Source of the DNA: Marinomonas rhizomae
GTDB lineage: Bacteria > Pseudomonadota > Gammaproteobacteria > Pseudomonadales > Marinomonadaceae
NCBI RefSeq assembly: GCF_024397855.1
Contig: NZ_CP073343.1
Coordinates: 1-64,000, forward strand
DNA length: 64,000 bases
Direction of reading: 5' to 3'
The notes below the pieces were generated by a model. It made no database searches. It had not been told where the DNA came from and saw only the letters and a list, made by a program, of their open reading frames with translations. Of the stretch, positions 56,492 to 64,000 are shown piece after piece (positions within the stretch are counted from its first letter, which is position 1; each line of letters begins with the position of its first letter). The position numbers and the translations under genes were made by a program.

Positions 56492-57163
56492 TTGGCGCAA
56501 AAAAGAGCGGTTGTTCGTCAGAGCTTACCCGATGTCATTACGGCGGATTTACGTCAGCGAATTTTGTCTGGTGACCTTGCTGAAGGCGAGTTGATTCGTC
56601 AGGAATTATTGGCAGAAGAATACGATGTCTCGCGGATGCCCATCCGAGAGGCCTTAAAGCGTCTTGATGCTGAAGGCTTGGTGGTTTTCCAGAATAATCG
56701 TGGCGCGACTGTGACTCAGCATTCTCTGGAAGAAATTGCTGAAATTTTTGATGTGCGTATTTTACTGGAAGTCGATTTGTTTCAGCGAGCGATCCCAAAC
56801 ATGACAGCGCAACAGGTGGTTGAGTGCGAGGTATTGCTAGAAGCCATGGATGCTTCCTATCAAGCGGGTAACGTCGCCGAATGGGGACCACTTAATGGAC
56901 AGTATCACGCTAAACTGTATGAAGCGGCCGGCCGTCATTTAACGGAAGCGTTATTAGTTCGAGTGACTTTGCAGGCTAACCGTTATGTCAGCATGCACAT
57001 TGATAAGCAAAATAAACGTGAAAGCGCCAGCCATGATCATCATGAGTTATTGGACTTAGCACGCCAAGGTGATGTGCTTGGGGCGACAGAGCAACTTCGT
57101 CGTCATCTGGTCAACACCAAAAACCAAGTAATAGAATTCGTTAAACAAACTAGGGCTCAGTAA
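56492..57163 (+). CDS. GntR-family (FCD subgroup) regulator of the hydroxyproline cluster
   Basis: Regulator of 223 residues with a winged helix (about 10-75: LRQRILSGDLAEGELIRQEL, SRMPIREALKRLDAEGLVVF) and an FCD ligand domain with histidine segments (NGQYHAKLYEAAGR, DHHELLDLARQGD). The start is TTG at 56492, supported by GAAGGAG 7 bases upstream. It is convergent with the hydroxyproline catabolic genes that follow. A palindrome before the first of those genes (61470) is a plausible operator. Confidence 0.88.
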   Translation: MAQKRAVVRQSLPDVITADLRQRILSGDLAEGELIRQELLAEEYDVSRMPIREALKRLDAEGLVVFQNNRGATVTQHSLEEIAEIFDVRILLEVDLFQRAIPNMTAQQVVECEVLLEAMDASYQAGNVAEWGPLNGQYHAKLYEAAGRHLTEALLVRVTLQANRYVSMHIDKQNKRESASHDHHELLDLARQGDVLGATEQLRRHLVNTKNQVIEFVKQTRAQ

Positions 57164-57184
57164 CCGTACTTTGCCCTATTCTGC

Positions 57185-58204
57185 TCATCCTTTCTTTAGC
57201 TTTAACAAGTCCTCGTAAAGCGCCCGTGGAATCTCCAGCTCGTTACGTTCTAGATTGAACATTTGAGCTGCTTGGCGTCGTTGTGATGGCAAACGAGCAC
57301 CTTGGTCAATCACTTCGGCAAACAGTCGCTCTGCGCGGTCATTGTTTTCAACGGCACGGCCGGCACTGAGCATATTAGGGTCAAACGCAAGAATGATTTC
57401 ACCGTGATACGGCGCTTCTGGCTTACCGCCTGCGACTTCCATACTTTCTTTGCTGGTTAGATCGTCGATCAGTGGCCCTGCCATTAATTCGATCATCAAG
57501 GATAATGCTGAGCCTTTGTACCCGCCGAAAGTCAGCATAGCGCCATTCATAGCAGCTTCTGCATCTGTCGTCGGATTGCCTTCACTGTCTATCGCCACGC
57601 CTTCTGGAAGCGGTTTGCCTGCGCGTCGGTACAGCTCAATTTCACCGCGAGCGAATTGGCTGGTGGCAAAATCAAAGGTAAATGGCGCTTTGCCATGTCG
57701 TGGCCAACTGAAAGCAAAAGGATTGGTGCCTAGCAAGCCCCGTTTGCCGCCAGCAGGGGCGACCCATGCATGGCTTGGTAACATGGCCATGCCTGCAAGG
57801 CCTGCCGCCGACAGTATTTCAACTTCTGGCCACAGCGCTGAAAAATGAAAGCAACGATTGATCGCCAGAGCGGCGACGCCATTCTTCTTCGCCTTTTCTA
57901 TTAATAAAGGCATTGCCGCCTTCATCGCCAGCAGCGAAACGGCATCGTTAGCATCGGCGCGAACAACAGCGGGACTCACATCGCTAATAGTTGGCTCGGC
58001 GGTGCCACTGGCACGACCAGATCGAATGCTTTCAACACACATAAACAAGCGATACAAACCATGGGAATGGCAATCACCAAGCTGGTTGGTGTAAATAATG
58101 TCAGTAATAGCACTGGCGTGTTCTGCATTAAAGCCATTACTGGTGAGCACAGATTCGCTGAGTTCACGTACTTGGTTTAAGCTAAGAGTAATGTTGTCGC
58201 TCAT
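57185..58204 (-). CDS. Delta1-pyrroline-2-carboxylate reductase family protein (malate/L-lactate dehydrogenase family)
   Basis: NAD(P)H-dependent oxidoreductase of about 339 residues in the malate/lactate dehydrogenase-like family that includes DpkA and LhpD-type enzymes. Segments seen are ALAINRCFHFSALWPEVE, GLLGTNPFAFSWP, FDFATSQFARGEIELYRR and LTFGGYKGSALSLMIEL. In this cluster the most likely substrate is Delta1-pyrroline-2-carboxylate, reduced to L-proline. I place the start at 58204 (GGAG 5 bases upstream); a TTG at 58216 contains that site. Last gene of the hydroxyproline operon. Confidence 0.85.
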   Translation of the reverse strand: MSDNITLSLNQVRELSESVLTSNGFNAEHASAITDIIYTNQLGDCHSHGLYRLFMCVESIRSGRASGTAEPTISDVSPAVVRADANDAVSLLAMKAAMPLLIEKAKKNGVAALAINRCFHFSALWPEVEILSAAGLAGMAMLPSHAWVAPAGGKRGLLGTNPFAFSWPRHGKAPFTFDFATSQFARGEIELYRRAGKPLPEGVAIDSEGNPTTDAEAAMNGAMLTFGGYKGSALSLMIELMAGPLIDDLTSKESMEVAGGKPEAPYHGEIILAFDPNMLSAGRAVENNDRAERLFAEVIDQGARLPSQRRQAAQMFNLERNELEIPRALYEDLLKLKKG

Positions 58205-58239
58205 GTTATCTCCCAAGATTCAATGAAATGCGTCTAAAA

Positions 58240-59487
58240 TCACTTAAAACGCAGAACTGAATAGGCTTCAAGCGGAATACTTGAAGGCTGATGATGTATT
58301 AGCTCTGTGACCAATTCTGCAGTGCCTGCGGATTGCGTTAAGCCTAAATGACCATGTCCGAATGCATAAATCACCCGCTTAGATTGGCTGGAGTAACTGA
58401 TGACTGGCAAGCTGTCTGGCATAGAGGGCCGAAAGCCCATCCATTGTTTGCCATTTTCAATATTCAGATCCGGTAAAAACTGAGCGGCTTTATTGAGCAA
58501 GATTTCGGAGCGCTTAAAGTTTGGCGCTAAAGACAAGCCACCTAATTCGACGGCGCCGCCAACCCGTATGCCACCGCCCGCCTTGGTGACCACAAAACCA
58601 TGATTGCTAAAAGTTATGTGGGTTTTTAAATCAAATGCACCAGCAGGCAAGGTTGTGTTGTACCCTCGCTCGGTATCCAGTGGCAAACTGTCACCAATAG
58701 ACTGGGCTAAAGCTTTTGACCAAGCGCCTGCTGCCAGTACGATTTGGCTGGCTTCATAATCTGCCGAATCGCATTTCAATCTGACAGAACCCCCTTTTAA
58801 ATCAATAGCGTGAACCTCTGAAATGGCAATTTTACCACCTAGTTTTTCAAACTCATTGGCCAAATGATCTGTCCAAATTTTAGGGTCGACGACATTTTTC
58901 CATTCTGGTGTAAACGCGGCATGGGTAAATCTCGGATGAATGCCTGGCTGAATTTTGGCAATGGCCTCTGGATTGAGTAGTAATTCATAAACCACGCCGT
59001 GTTCTTGGCGAGTTTGCCAACCGGCAAGGCTGGCGTTGAACTCATCTTGGCCTTCGTATAGTTGTAACTGCCCTTCGCGACGAATCATGGCTTCGCCATT
59101 TACGGCCTCAATCTGACGTTCTAATGCGGCTTTTGAAAAATCCATTAAACTGGCTTGCGCTGCCAAAGCGGCTTGGTATTTGTCTTTCCAGCTGGCTCGC
59201 CAAAAACGCAGCATCCAAGGCAGTATTTTTAACGCGTAAGCCGGACGCAAAGACAATGGACCAAGTGGATCGATCAACCATTTTGGTGCTTTGCGCATAA
59301 TGCCCGGTGTCGCAAGAGGAATTACATCGGCAAAGGCGAACGCCCCTGCATTACCAGACGACGTTTCAGCTGCAACGCCTTTACTATCTAACACAAGGAC
59401 TTGTTTACCTTGCTGCTGCAGTTTTAGCGCTGTGCTTATGCCAATGATGCCTGCGCCAATGATGATGACATCGTGTTGGTCCTTCAT
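58240..59487 (-). CDS. D-amino-acid dehydrogenase/oxidase, candidate D-hydroxyproline dehydrogenase
   Basis: FAD-dependent DAO-family protein of 415 residues. The FAD motif GAGIIG is near residue 11, and the C-terminal WMGFRPSMPDSLPVISYSSQ, GHGHLGLTQSAGTAELV match the DadA type. Its start overlaps the epimerase stop by 4 bp. In the hydroxyproline pathway it would oxidise cis-4-hydroxy-D-proline to pyrroline-4-hydroxy-2-carboxylate. Other D-amino acids cannot be excluded. Confidence 0.9.
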   Translation of the reverse strand: MKDQHDVIIIGAGIIGISTALKLQQQGKQVLVLDSKGVAAETSSGNAGAFAFADVIPLATPGIMRKAPKWLIDPLGPLSLRPAYALKILPWMLRFWRASWKDKYQAALAAQASLMDFSKAALERQIEAVNGEAMIRREGQLQLYEGQDEFNASLAGWQTRQEHGVVYELLLNPEAIAKIQPGIHPRFTHAAFTPEWKNVVDPKIWTDHLANEFEKLGGKIAISEVHAIDLKGGSVRLKCDSADYEASQIVLAAGAWSKALAQSIGDSLPLDTERGYNTTLPAGAFDLKTHITFSNHGFVVTKAGGGIRVGGAVELGGLSLAPNFKRSEILLNKAAQFLPDLNIENGKQWMGFRPSMPDSLPVISYSSQSKRVIYAFGHGHLGLTQSAGTAELVTELIHHQPSSIPLEAYSVLRFK

Positions 59488-60434
59488 AGGGACACGCCGT
59501 GGCGAAGTGGATCCGTCGTGTTTGTCATCATCTTGGCCTCTCTGGTGACGAAAGCTTGTCCAGTGATTGATGGCACGATAGCACCAGCAGGCGCGTTGGC
59601 GGATGAGGAAAACTGATAGCTCAATGTATAGCCGCTGCCGATGGTGCTTTCTTGATATATTTCTTCACCAGGAGCGAGGCGCTGATCCGCTGCTAAACTG
59701 GATAAGCGAGCAGAACTGCCTGTGCCACAAGGCGAGCGGTCATAAGCATCGTCTGGGCACAAGACGAAATTACGACTGTGCCCTTTGTCTGTTAGTGCAG
59801 GTCCATAGAAAACAATGTGATCGATAATGCCACCGTTTTCTCCTTCAATACCATTGGCATAAATGGTTTCTCGTACCTTGATACCAACGTCGGTCAATGT
59901 CCGAATGTTACTGGGTAATACGGGCGTTGGGCTGTCATCAACAATAAAAAACCAATTGCCACCGTAAGCAATATCACCGATAACCGTACCGACGCCTTCT
60001 ACATCCAGAATAACGCCTTTTTTGAAGCGGTAACTGTCGATGTTTTGCACCGTAACAGTATTGCTGTCAGTCAAAGTGACTTCAACAATGCCCACAGGCG
60101 TTTCTATCTTATGGGTGCCAATGCCTATTTTGCCAATGTGCGCCAGTGTCGCCGCAAGACCAATGGTGCCGTGACCACACATACCAATGACAGCCGCCGC
60201 ATCAAAGTAAATTACCCCTGTAACGCACTCAGGATTTGTTGGCTCGACCAATAATGCGCCAACCATGGCTTCTTGCCCGTAGGGTTCCACCACTAATGAG
60301 CGATAGAAGTCTTTATGTTCTGTCGCAAGGTGTTTGGCTCGTTCAGCTAAAGGCCCAGATCCAAGATCAGGGCCACCTTCTAATACGACGCGGGTTGGTT
60401 CGCCTTCCGTATGGCTATCGACAACAACTATCAT
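59484..60434 (-). CDS. 4-hydroxyproline 2-epimerase (proline racemase family)
   Basis: Cofactor-independent epimerase of 316 residues. Both catalytic cysteines are present: C86 in MCGHGTIG and C236 in DRSPCGTG. This two-Cys pattern fits racemase/epimerase members, whereas trans-3-hydroxyproline dehydratases replace the first by Thr or Ser. Neighbours (D-amino-acid oxidase, DapA-family deaminase) support interconversion of trans-4-hydroxy-L-proline and cis-4-hydroxy-D-proline. It follows the DapA-family gene by 4 bp and overlaps the next gene. Confidence 0.92.
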   Translation of the reverse strand: MIVVVDSHTEGEPTRVVLEGGPDLGSGPLAERAKHLATEHKDFYRSLVVEPYGQEAMVGALLVEPTNPECVTGVIYFDAAAVIGMCGHGTIGLAATLAHIGKIGIGTHKIETPVGIVEVTLTDSNTVTVQNIDSYRFKKGVILDVEGVGTVIGDIAYGGNWFFIVDDSPTPVLPSNIRTLTDVGIKVRETIYANGIEGENGGIIDHIVFYGPALTDKGHSRNFVLCPDDAYDRSPCGTGSSARLSSLAADQRLAPGEEIYQESTIGSGYTLSYQFSSSANAPAGAIVPSITGQAFVTREAKMMTNTTDPLRHGVSL

Positions 60435-60438
60435 TGTG

Positions 60439-61416
60439 TTACCTGCATTCTGTAATCACTCCACCTTGTTTAGACCAATCGGCAAACCACGCCTTGAACA
60501 AGGCATATTGCTGTTCGCAGTAATGGCGTTGGGCATCGTTCAATTCGTCCGTTTCATTGAAATGTAAGCGGTATTCCTCTTCCCCATTCAACACCAACAA
60601 ATATTTGAAGAACAGCACTAATTCTGGCCCTTCATCAAAGCTGGCCAATACACTAAAGGCCTCTTCCAATTCTTTTGCACGGACTCGCGCTTCGGCATTG
60701 CCTGTGGCTGCTTTGCGCGACAAATTTGCCAGTAGCAATACTTCTTTTGGTAATGCTGTGCCTATGCCTGTGATCGCACCCACGGCGCCACAATTGACGA
60801 AACCATGGAATACCGCGGTATCGACGCCAACCATGAGTAACACACTGTCGTCTTTTGAGGTGATATTCTCCGCAGCATAACGAAGGTCGTCTTCCCCACC
60901 AAATTCTTTAAAACCAACCAAATTTGCGTGCTCTGCACGTAAGTTGAAAAACAAATCAGCGCGCGTTGCGAAACCATACACTGGGCTGTTGTAAATAATA
61001 GCTGGCACATCAGGAGCCGCTGCTAATATCGCCTTGAAATGATTTTTTTGCGCAGCAATCACGGAGCCGCGAGACAACACACGAGGAATCACCATCAAAC
61101 CTGCCGCACCGACTTTTTGTGCGTGAGCCGCCAGCGCTACTGCGGACTTTGTATTAATCGCCCCCGTACCGACCACCACAGGCACACCAGCATCTACCAA
61201 GCGTTCTACGCCTTCCATGCGCTCGGCATCGGTCAACAAAGGCCAATCACCCATAGAGCCGCAATACACCACCGCCGACATGCCCGCCGCGATCATTTCC
61301 TTACCCTTCTTCACCAAGTTATCGAAATCTGGCGTACGGTCAGACTTACAAGGCGTCATCAACGCCGGCATGATGCCTTGGAAAACGCTCACGTCTAAAA
61401 CTGCATTACTCATCAT
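60439..61416 (-). CDS. DapA-family aldolase/deaminase, candidate pyrroline-4-hydroxy-2-carboxylate deaminase
   Basis: Class I aldolase-like barrel protein of about 325 residues. The Schiff-base lysine is K170 in VGFKEFGG and the tyrosine is in IIYNSPVYG. The glycine-rich GSMGDWPLL near residue 50 sits where DapA has GTTGE. In hydroxyproline clusters this family member (LhpC-type) dehydrates and deaminates pyrroline-4-hydroxy-2-carboxylate to alpha-ketoglutarate semialdehyde. I place the start at 61416 with AAAGG 6 bases upstream; an in-frame start at 61509 would add 31 non-family residues. First gene of the operon. Confidence 0.88.
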   Translation of the reverse strand: MMSNAVLDVSVFQGIMPALMTPCKSDRTPDFDNLVKKGKEMIAAGMSAVVYCGSMGDWPLLTDAERMEGVERLVDAGVPVVVGTGAINTKSAVALAAHAQKVGAAGLMVIPRVLSRGSVIAAQKNHFKAILAAAPDVPAIIYNSPVYGFATRADLFFNLRAEHANLVGFKEFGGEDDLRYAAENITSKDDSVLLMVGVDTAVFHGFVNCGAVGAITGIGTALPKEVLLLANLSRKAATGNAEARVRAKELEEAFSVLASFDEGPELVLFFKYLLVLNGEEEYRLHFNETDELNDAQRHYCEQQYALFKAWFADWSKQGGVITECR

Positions 61417-61469
61417 TCGATACCTTTTCAAAGAAATTGGAGGAATTTGCTGACCATTAGTAAAAATGG

Positions 61470-61485
61470 ATTTTGTATCCAAAAT
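61470..61485. promoter_or_regulatory. Candidate GntR operator upstream of the hydroxyproline operon
   Basis: ATTTTGTATCCAAAAT is a near-perfect palindrome (14 of 16 bases), 54 bp upstream of the first operon gene. FCD-type GntR proteins commonly bind such TTGTATNCAA dyads. Confidence 0.55.
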
Positions 61486-61585
61486 ATAACTAGAGCAAAA
61501 AGTAGTCAATAATATTTAGTGTTAATTTAGATGATTTAAGAGTAAGTGGATGATGAAGAGTAGAAGGAAGAGCTAAGCGACTAGT

Positions 61586-63097
61586 TTAGCCTTCTTCGAA
61601 GTGGGTGGAAGTTCTTCTGACTAGACCTATCATCTCATCAGGTGTGTATATGCTTTTAATTCCAGCATTTAAGTTGCTGCGAATGGCTGTAAATTGAGCA
61701 TCGCAGTCAGATTCGTTCATAAATATGTTAAGTATAAGTGGATGCCTTTCTGTGTGAAGAGCTTTAAAAATTGGCCAGCCAGTTATTTGTTCCGCCACTA
61801 TGCTGTTCTGTTGAAAGATATGGAAGTGACTTATAGTTTGCTCTAGAAAATCAGACATATTTTGATTTTTTGCTGCACTAGAAATATTTCGTGCATATCT
61901 AGGAGACGGTGCTTTATAGGAATAAAGGACTGCGCGGGAATCAGGGAGTTTATCTTTTTCACCATCATAGATTGTTCCGATATATAAGTTTTCCCCAAAT
62001 ATAGCTGCTAGTAGTAAATAGATACAAAACTGATATTGAAGAATTTTAGGGTCGATAAGTAGCCCTTCGGTAATAGCTATTAGATGTTTAACTTTTCTCA
62101 AGTTCAGGTTGTGTTTGTTGAGCTCACAGAAGATACAAAACGCATCCTGAAGTTGATCCGCTTGGTTGATCTGAGGGAAGCTTTTCAGGTAACTAAAGTC
62201 TAAATTTTCAAACGCTTTTTCGGCTTTTATGAACTCCAGTAAATCAGGTTCAGGCAAAACCATTCTTTGGTTAAAAAATCGGCTTAAATACTCTCGGGAA
62301 TTAAATTTTTGTCCGTAAACAGCCTTGATTGAATGTTCGAGCTGTTCAGTATCGGTGGATAGCACAAAGATAACGTTTGGAATATCGAAGAGATGCTTCA
62401 CCGTTTCTAGCATTTCGATGGCATAGGTTGGTCGGCAACGATCTAGTTCATCAATGAAAATGTAGGTTTTTTCTTTTGGTTCGTCTTTGCTGTTATTGAC
62501 GATATTTAAGAGATTTTCTAGTTCTATCTTGAAGTTTTTTGAGAATTGTTTGTGGCGTTTGTGTTGGCCCATTACTTCTAGACCAAATTCCCCAAGTTTT
62601 GCATCAAGTTTTGGAGAGTTAATCCCTTTGATAGAATCGATGCCCTTTTCAACAACATCAATTAGCTCTTTGTTGGTTTCTTCTCCCCAAACCCAGTTAG
62701 CAAGAATGCCTTTTATTACTGCTGGAGCTACTGCTTTCGTTAATCCTATTAAGTGGCGGGCAATGCTCTTTTCAACTTCTGTAAAGTCATCTCCTGAGTC
62801 TTGTTCTTTCACTTGTTCCATTATTTCTGCGACAAGAATAGATAAGGGATCATTAAGATAATCCGACTCCCAAGCGTCAACCTTTATGGTGGTATAGCCT
62901 TGTTCTTGCAGCAGCTTTTGCCACTCTTCAACAAAGTAAGTTTTCCCTGTTCCCCACCCGCCATTAAGGTTGGCAACGAAAGCATGTTTTTCCGTATCAC
63001 GGGTATTCAGGTAAGCGGTGAAACGTTCTGCAAGCTGCTTACGTTTTCCGTTAGAAGCGCAGTATTCAAAAGGCTGGGTCGTTTGCTCAGTGCTCAT
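61586..63097 (-). CDS. KAP-family P-loop NTPase
   Basis: STAND-type NTPase of 503 residues in the KAP (Kidins220/ARMS-PifA) family. Walker A is GGWGTGKT at 46-53 and Walker B is TYIFIDELDRCRP at 211-223, with the acidic pair D216/E217. A hydrophobic stretch between them (about 116-137) may be a membrane-associated insert, as often in KAP proteins. The C-terminal 180 residues are not recognised. Some members, such as plasmid PifA, block phage growth, so a defence role is possible but unproven. It is divergent from an unknown 117-residue gene, and the region is AT-rich compared with its neighbours. Confidence 0.85.
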   Translation of the reverse strand: MSTEQTTQPFEYCASNGKRKQLAERFTAYLNTRDTEKHAFVANLNGGWGTGKTYFVEEWQKLLQEQGYTTIKVDAWESDYLNDPLSILVAEIMEQVKEQDSGDDFTEVEKSIARHLIGLTKAVAPAVIKGILANWVWGEETNKELIDVVEKGIDSIKGINSPKLDAKLGEFGLEVMGQHKRHKQFSKNFKIELENLLNIVNNSKDEPKEKTYIFIDELDRCRPTYAIEMLETVKHLFDIPNVIFVLSTDTEQLEHSIKAVYGQKFNSREYLSRFFNQRMVLPEPDLLEFIKAEKAFENLDFSYLKSFPQINQADQLQDAFCIFCELNKHNLNLRKVKHLIAITEGLLIDPKILQYQFCIYLLLAAIFGENLYIGTIYDGEKDKLPDSRAVLYSYKAPSPRYARNISSAAKNQNMSDFLEQTISHFHIFQQNSIVAEQITGWPIFKALHTERHPLILNIFMNESDCDAQFTAIRSNLNAGIKSIYTPDEMIGLVRRTSTHFEEG

Positions 63098-63200
63098 GAG
63101 AAGTCCTTTAATCAGTTACTTGAACAATAACAGATTACGAGAAGCACAAGTAACCTATAAGATAGGCAGTGTTAGTTTGGTTATATTGTAAGAGGTTTGT

Positions 63201-63554
63201 TTGTCCTATTTAGATCAGTTCATGCAGCAGTGGAAAACGTATTTACAACAGCAGCTTTCCCTATGTGGTATGAACTATATAGTCTCGGAGGCTGGTGATG
63301 CTACGGATATTAAGACGAATTCACTGGCGTATTTTACTTGGTTGAGAACGCATTCCATTGAGCTTGTTGGAATTGATGAAGCAAGGGATAACGTGGCGTG
63401 GGTTATGTTGGAAAAGCAGTTAAAAGCCTTTGCGGAAAAAGCCGAAAAAGGCACGTTCAATCTGGTTTCTAAACTGCATCTAGAAGAAAGCCAAATCCAG
63501 ATTGTTCTGAATTTTAATTATGATGACGAGCAACATATCGTGTATGTCAGCTGA
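63201..63554 (+). CDS. Hypothetical protein (117 residues)
   Basis: Not recognised. The start is TTG at 63201 with AAGAGG 5 bases upstream. The protein is acidic, mostly predicted soluble, with no signal peptide, membrane segment or clear motif; the middle looks helical (LEKQLKAFAEKAEKGTF) and the end beta-like (SQIQIVLNFNYDDEQHIVYV). It is divergent from the KAP NTPase gene with a 103-bp gap, so the two may share control. A terminator-like repeat follows. Confidence 0.65.
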   Translation: MSYLDQFMQQWKTYLQQQLSLCGMNYIVSEAGDATDIKTNSLAYFTWLRTHSIELVGIDEARDNVAWVMLEKQLKAFAEKAEKGTFNLVSKLHLEESQIQIVLNFNYDDEQHIVYVS

Positions 63555-63586
63555 CCTTTGTCGTTTATCGTTTCTTTTGCCTTCTA

Positions 63587-63628
63587 TCACCTTAAACAAA
63601 CCAAGAGGCGTTGGTTTGTTTAAGGTGA
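63587..63628. terminator. 18-bp perfect inverted repeat between the hypothetical gene and lpdA
   Basis: 18-bp exact arms with a 6-base loop (GAGGCG) between convergent genes, 22 bp before the lpdA stop. No T-run on either side. Confidence 0.65.
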
Positions 63629-63649
63629 ATATCAATCAAAATAAGACTA

Positions 63650-64000
63650 TTACGCTCTTTTCGCTTTCTTGTTCGGCAAGTCTGTAATCGTCCCGGCGCC
63701 AAGTTCTGCTGCCAAGCCGACGGTTTCGTGTAGGCTTGGGTGGGCGTGGATGGTTAAGGCTATGTCTTCCAGTGTGGCACCTAGTTCGATGGCTAGGGTC
63801 AGTTCTCCGAGTAATTCCCCTGCATGAGAACCAACGATGCCAGCACCTAAGACACGGTCTGTTGTTTCGTCATAAATGAGTTTGGTTTTGCCTTGGGTGA
63901 CACCGGAGGCAATGGCGCGTCCACTGGCACTCCATGGAAATACGGCGATTTTAACCGGAATATCCTGCTTTTTCGCTTCAGTTTCGGTTAAACCAACCCA
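63650..64000 (-). CDS. lpdA: Dihydrolipoyl dehydrogenase, C-terminal part (cut by the window edge)
   Basis: The last 116 residues of the FAD/NAD-linked E3 subunit of 2-oxoacid dehydrogenase complexes. The dimerisation domain shows VLGAGIVGSHAGELLGELTL and the active-site base segment AIHAHPSLHETVGLAAELG-like run (seen as TIHAHPSLHETVG), with the conserved His and Glu. The tail TDLPNKKAKRA resembles E. coli Lpd. The 5' end lies beyond the right edge. Confidence 0.93.
   Translation of the reverse strand, partial: WVGLTETEAKKQDIPVKIAVFPWSASGRAIASGVTQGKTKLIYDETTDRVLGAGIVGSHAGELLGELTLAIELGATLEDIALTIHAHPSLHETVGLAAELGAGTITDLPNKKAKRA

Overview
The window most likely comes from the chromosome of a marine gammaproteobacterium of the Oceanospirillales, and Marinomonas is my best guess. 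The evidence is the dnaA-dnaN-recF-gyrB block at the left edge, moderate GC content, TRAP transporters, TonB receptors with Fur-like boxes, and catabolic modules for polyamines, hydroxyproline and sugar acids. The genus is inferred from gene content and protein resemblance; no database was searched. No rRNA, tRNA, CRISPR array or intact mobile element was seen.

Layout. 1-6.3 kb: dnaA, dnaN, recF, gyrB, all on +; oriC is probably just left of the window. 6.4-7.7 kb: a QorB-like reductase divergent from an HxlR regulator. 7.9-15.7 kb: a gamma-glutamylated putrescine module (PuuB, PuuC, a second PuuB-like oxidase, TetR regulator, PuuA-like ligase, class I glutamine amidotransferase). 15.7-21.0 kb: iron module (FhuF-type reductase, TonB siderophore receptor, AraC regulator, MFS transporter). 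21.1-33.6 kb: housekeeping genes gmhB, ybaK, trkH, trkA, rsmB, fmt, def, dprA, hslR, cysQ, then a TetR regulator and a stand-alone KAS II. 33.6-39 kb: a TRAP transporter, a chemoreceptor and an IS5-type transposase relic. 39.4-46.5 kb: a LysR gene and a UxuR-like GntR regulator divergent from a mannonate dehydratase / Zn-dehydrogenase / TRAP operon. 46.5-50.8 kb: LysR, a 67-residue small protein, gabT and gabD. 51-56.4 kb: a FecB-like binding protein and two TonB receptors. 56.5-61.4 kb: a hydroxyproline catabolic cluster. 61.6-63.6 kb: a KAP-family P-loop NTPase divergent from an unknown 117-residue protein. The right edge cuts the 3' end of lpdA.

How the genes work together. The puu module would convert putrescine to GABA, which gabT/gabD some 35 kb away would take to succinate. 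The hydroxyproline cluster has the epimerase, the D-amino-acid oxidoreductase, the DapA-family deaminase and a pyrroline-2-carboxylate reductase; the last aldehyde dehydrogenase step is not encoded beside it. The ManD operon carries its own TRAP importer and three near-identical palindromes in its control region that fit a UxuR-type repressor.

The most notable non-coding signal is three 15/16 matches to the ParB-binding parS sequence (25464, 26350, 31508), one inside rsmB and one in the loop of a terminator-like hairpin. They suggest that the chromosome's centromere-like region lies 25-32 kb from dnaA.
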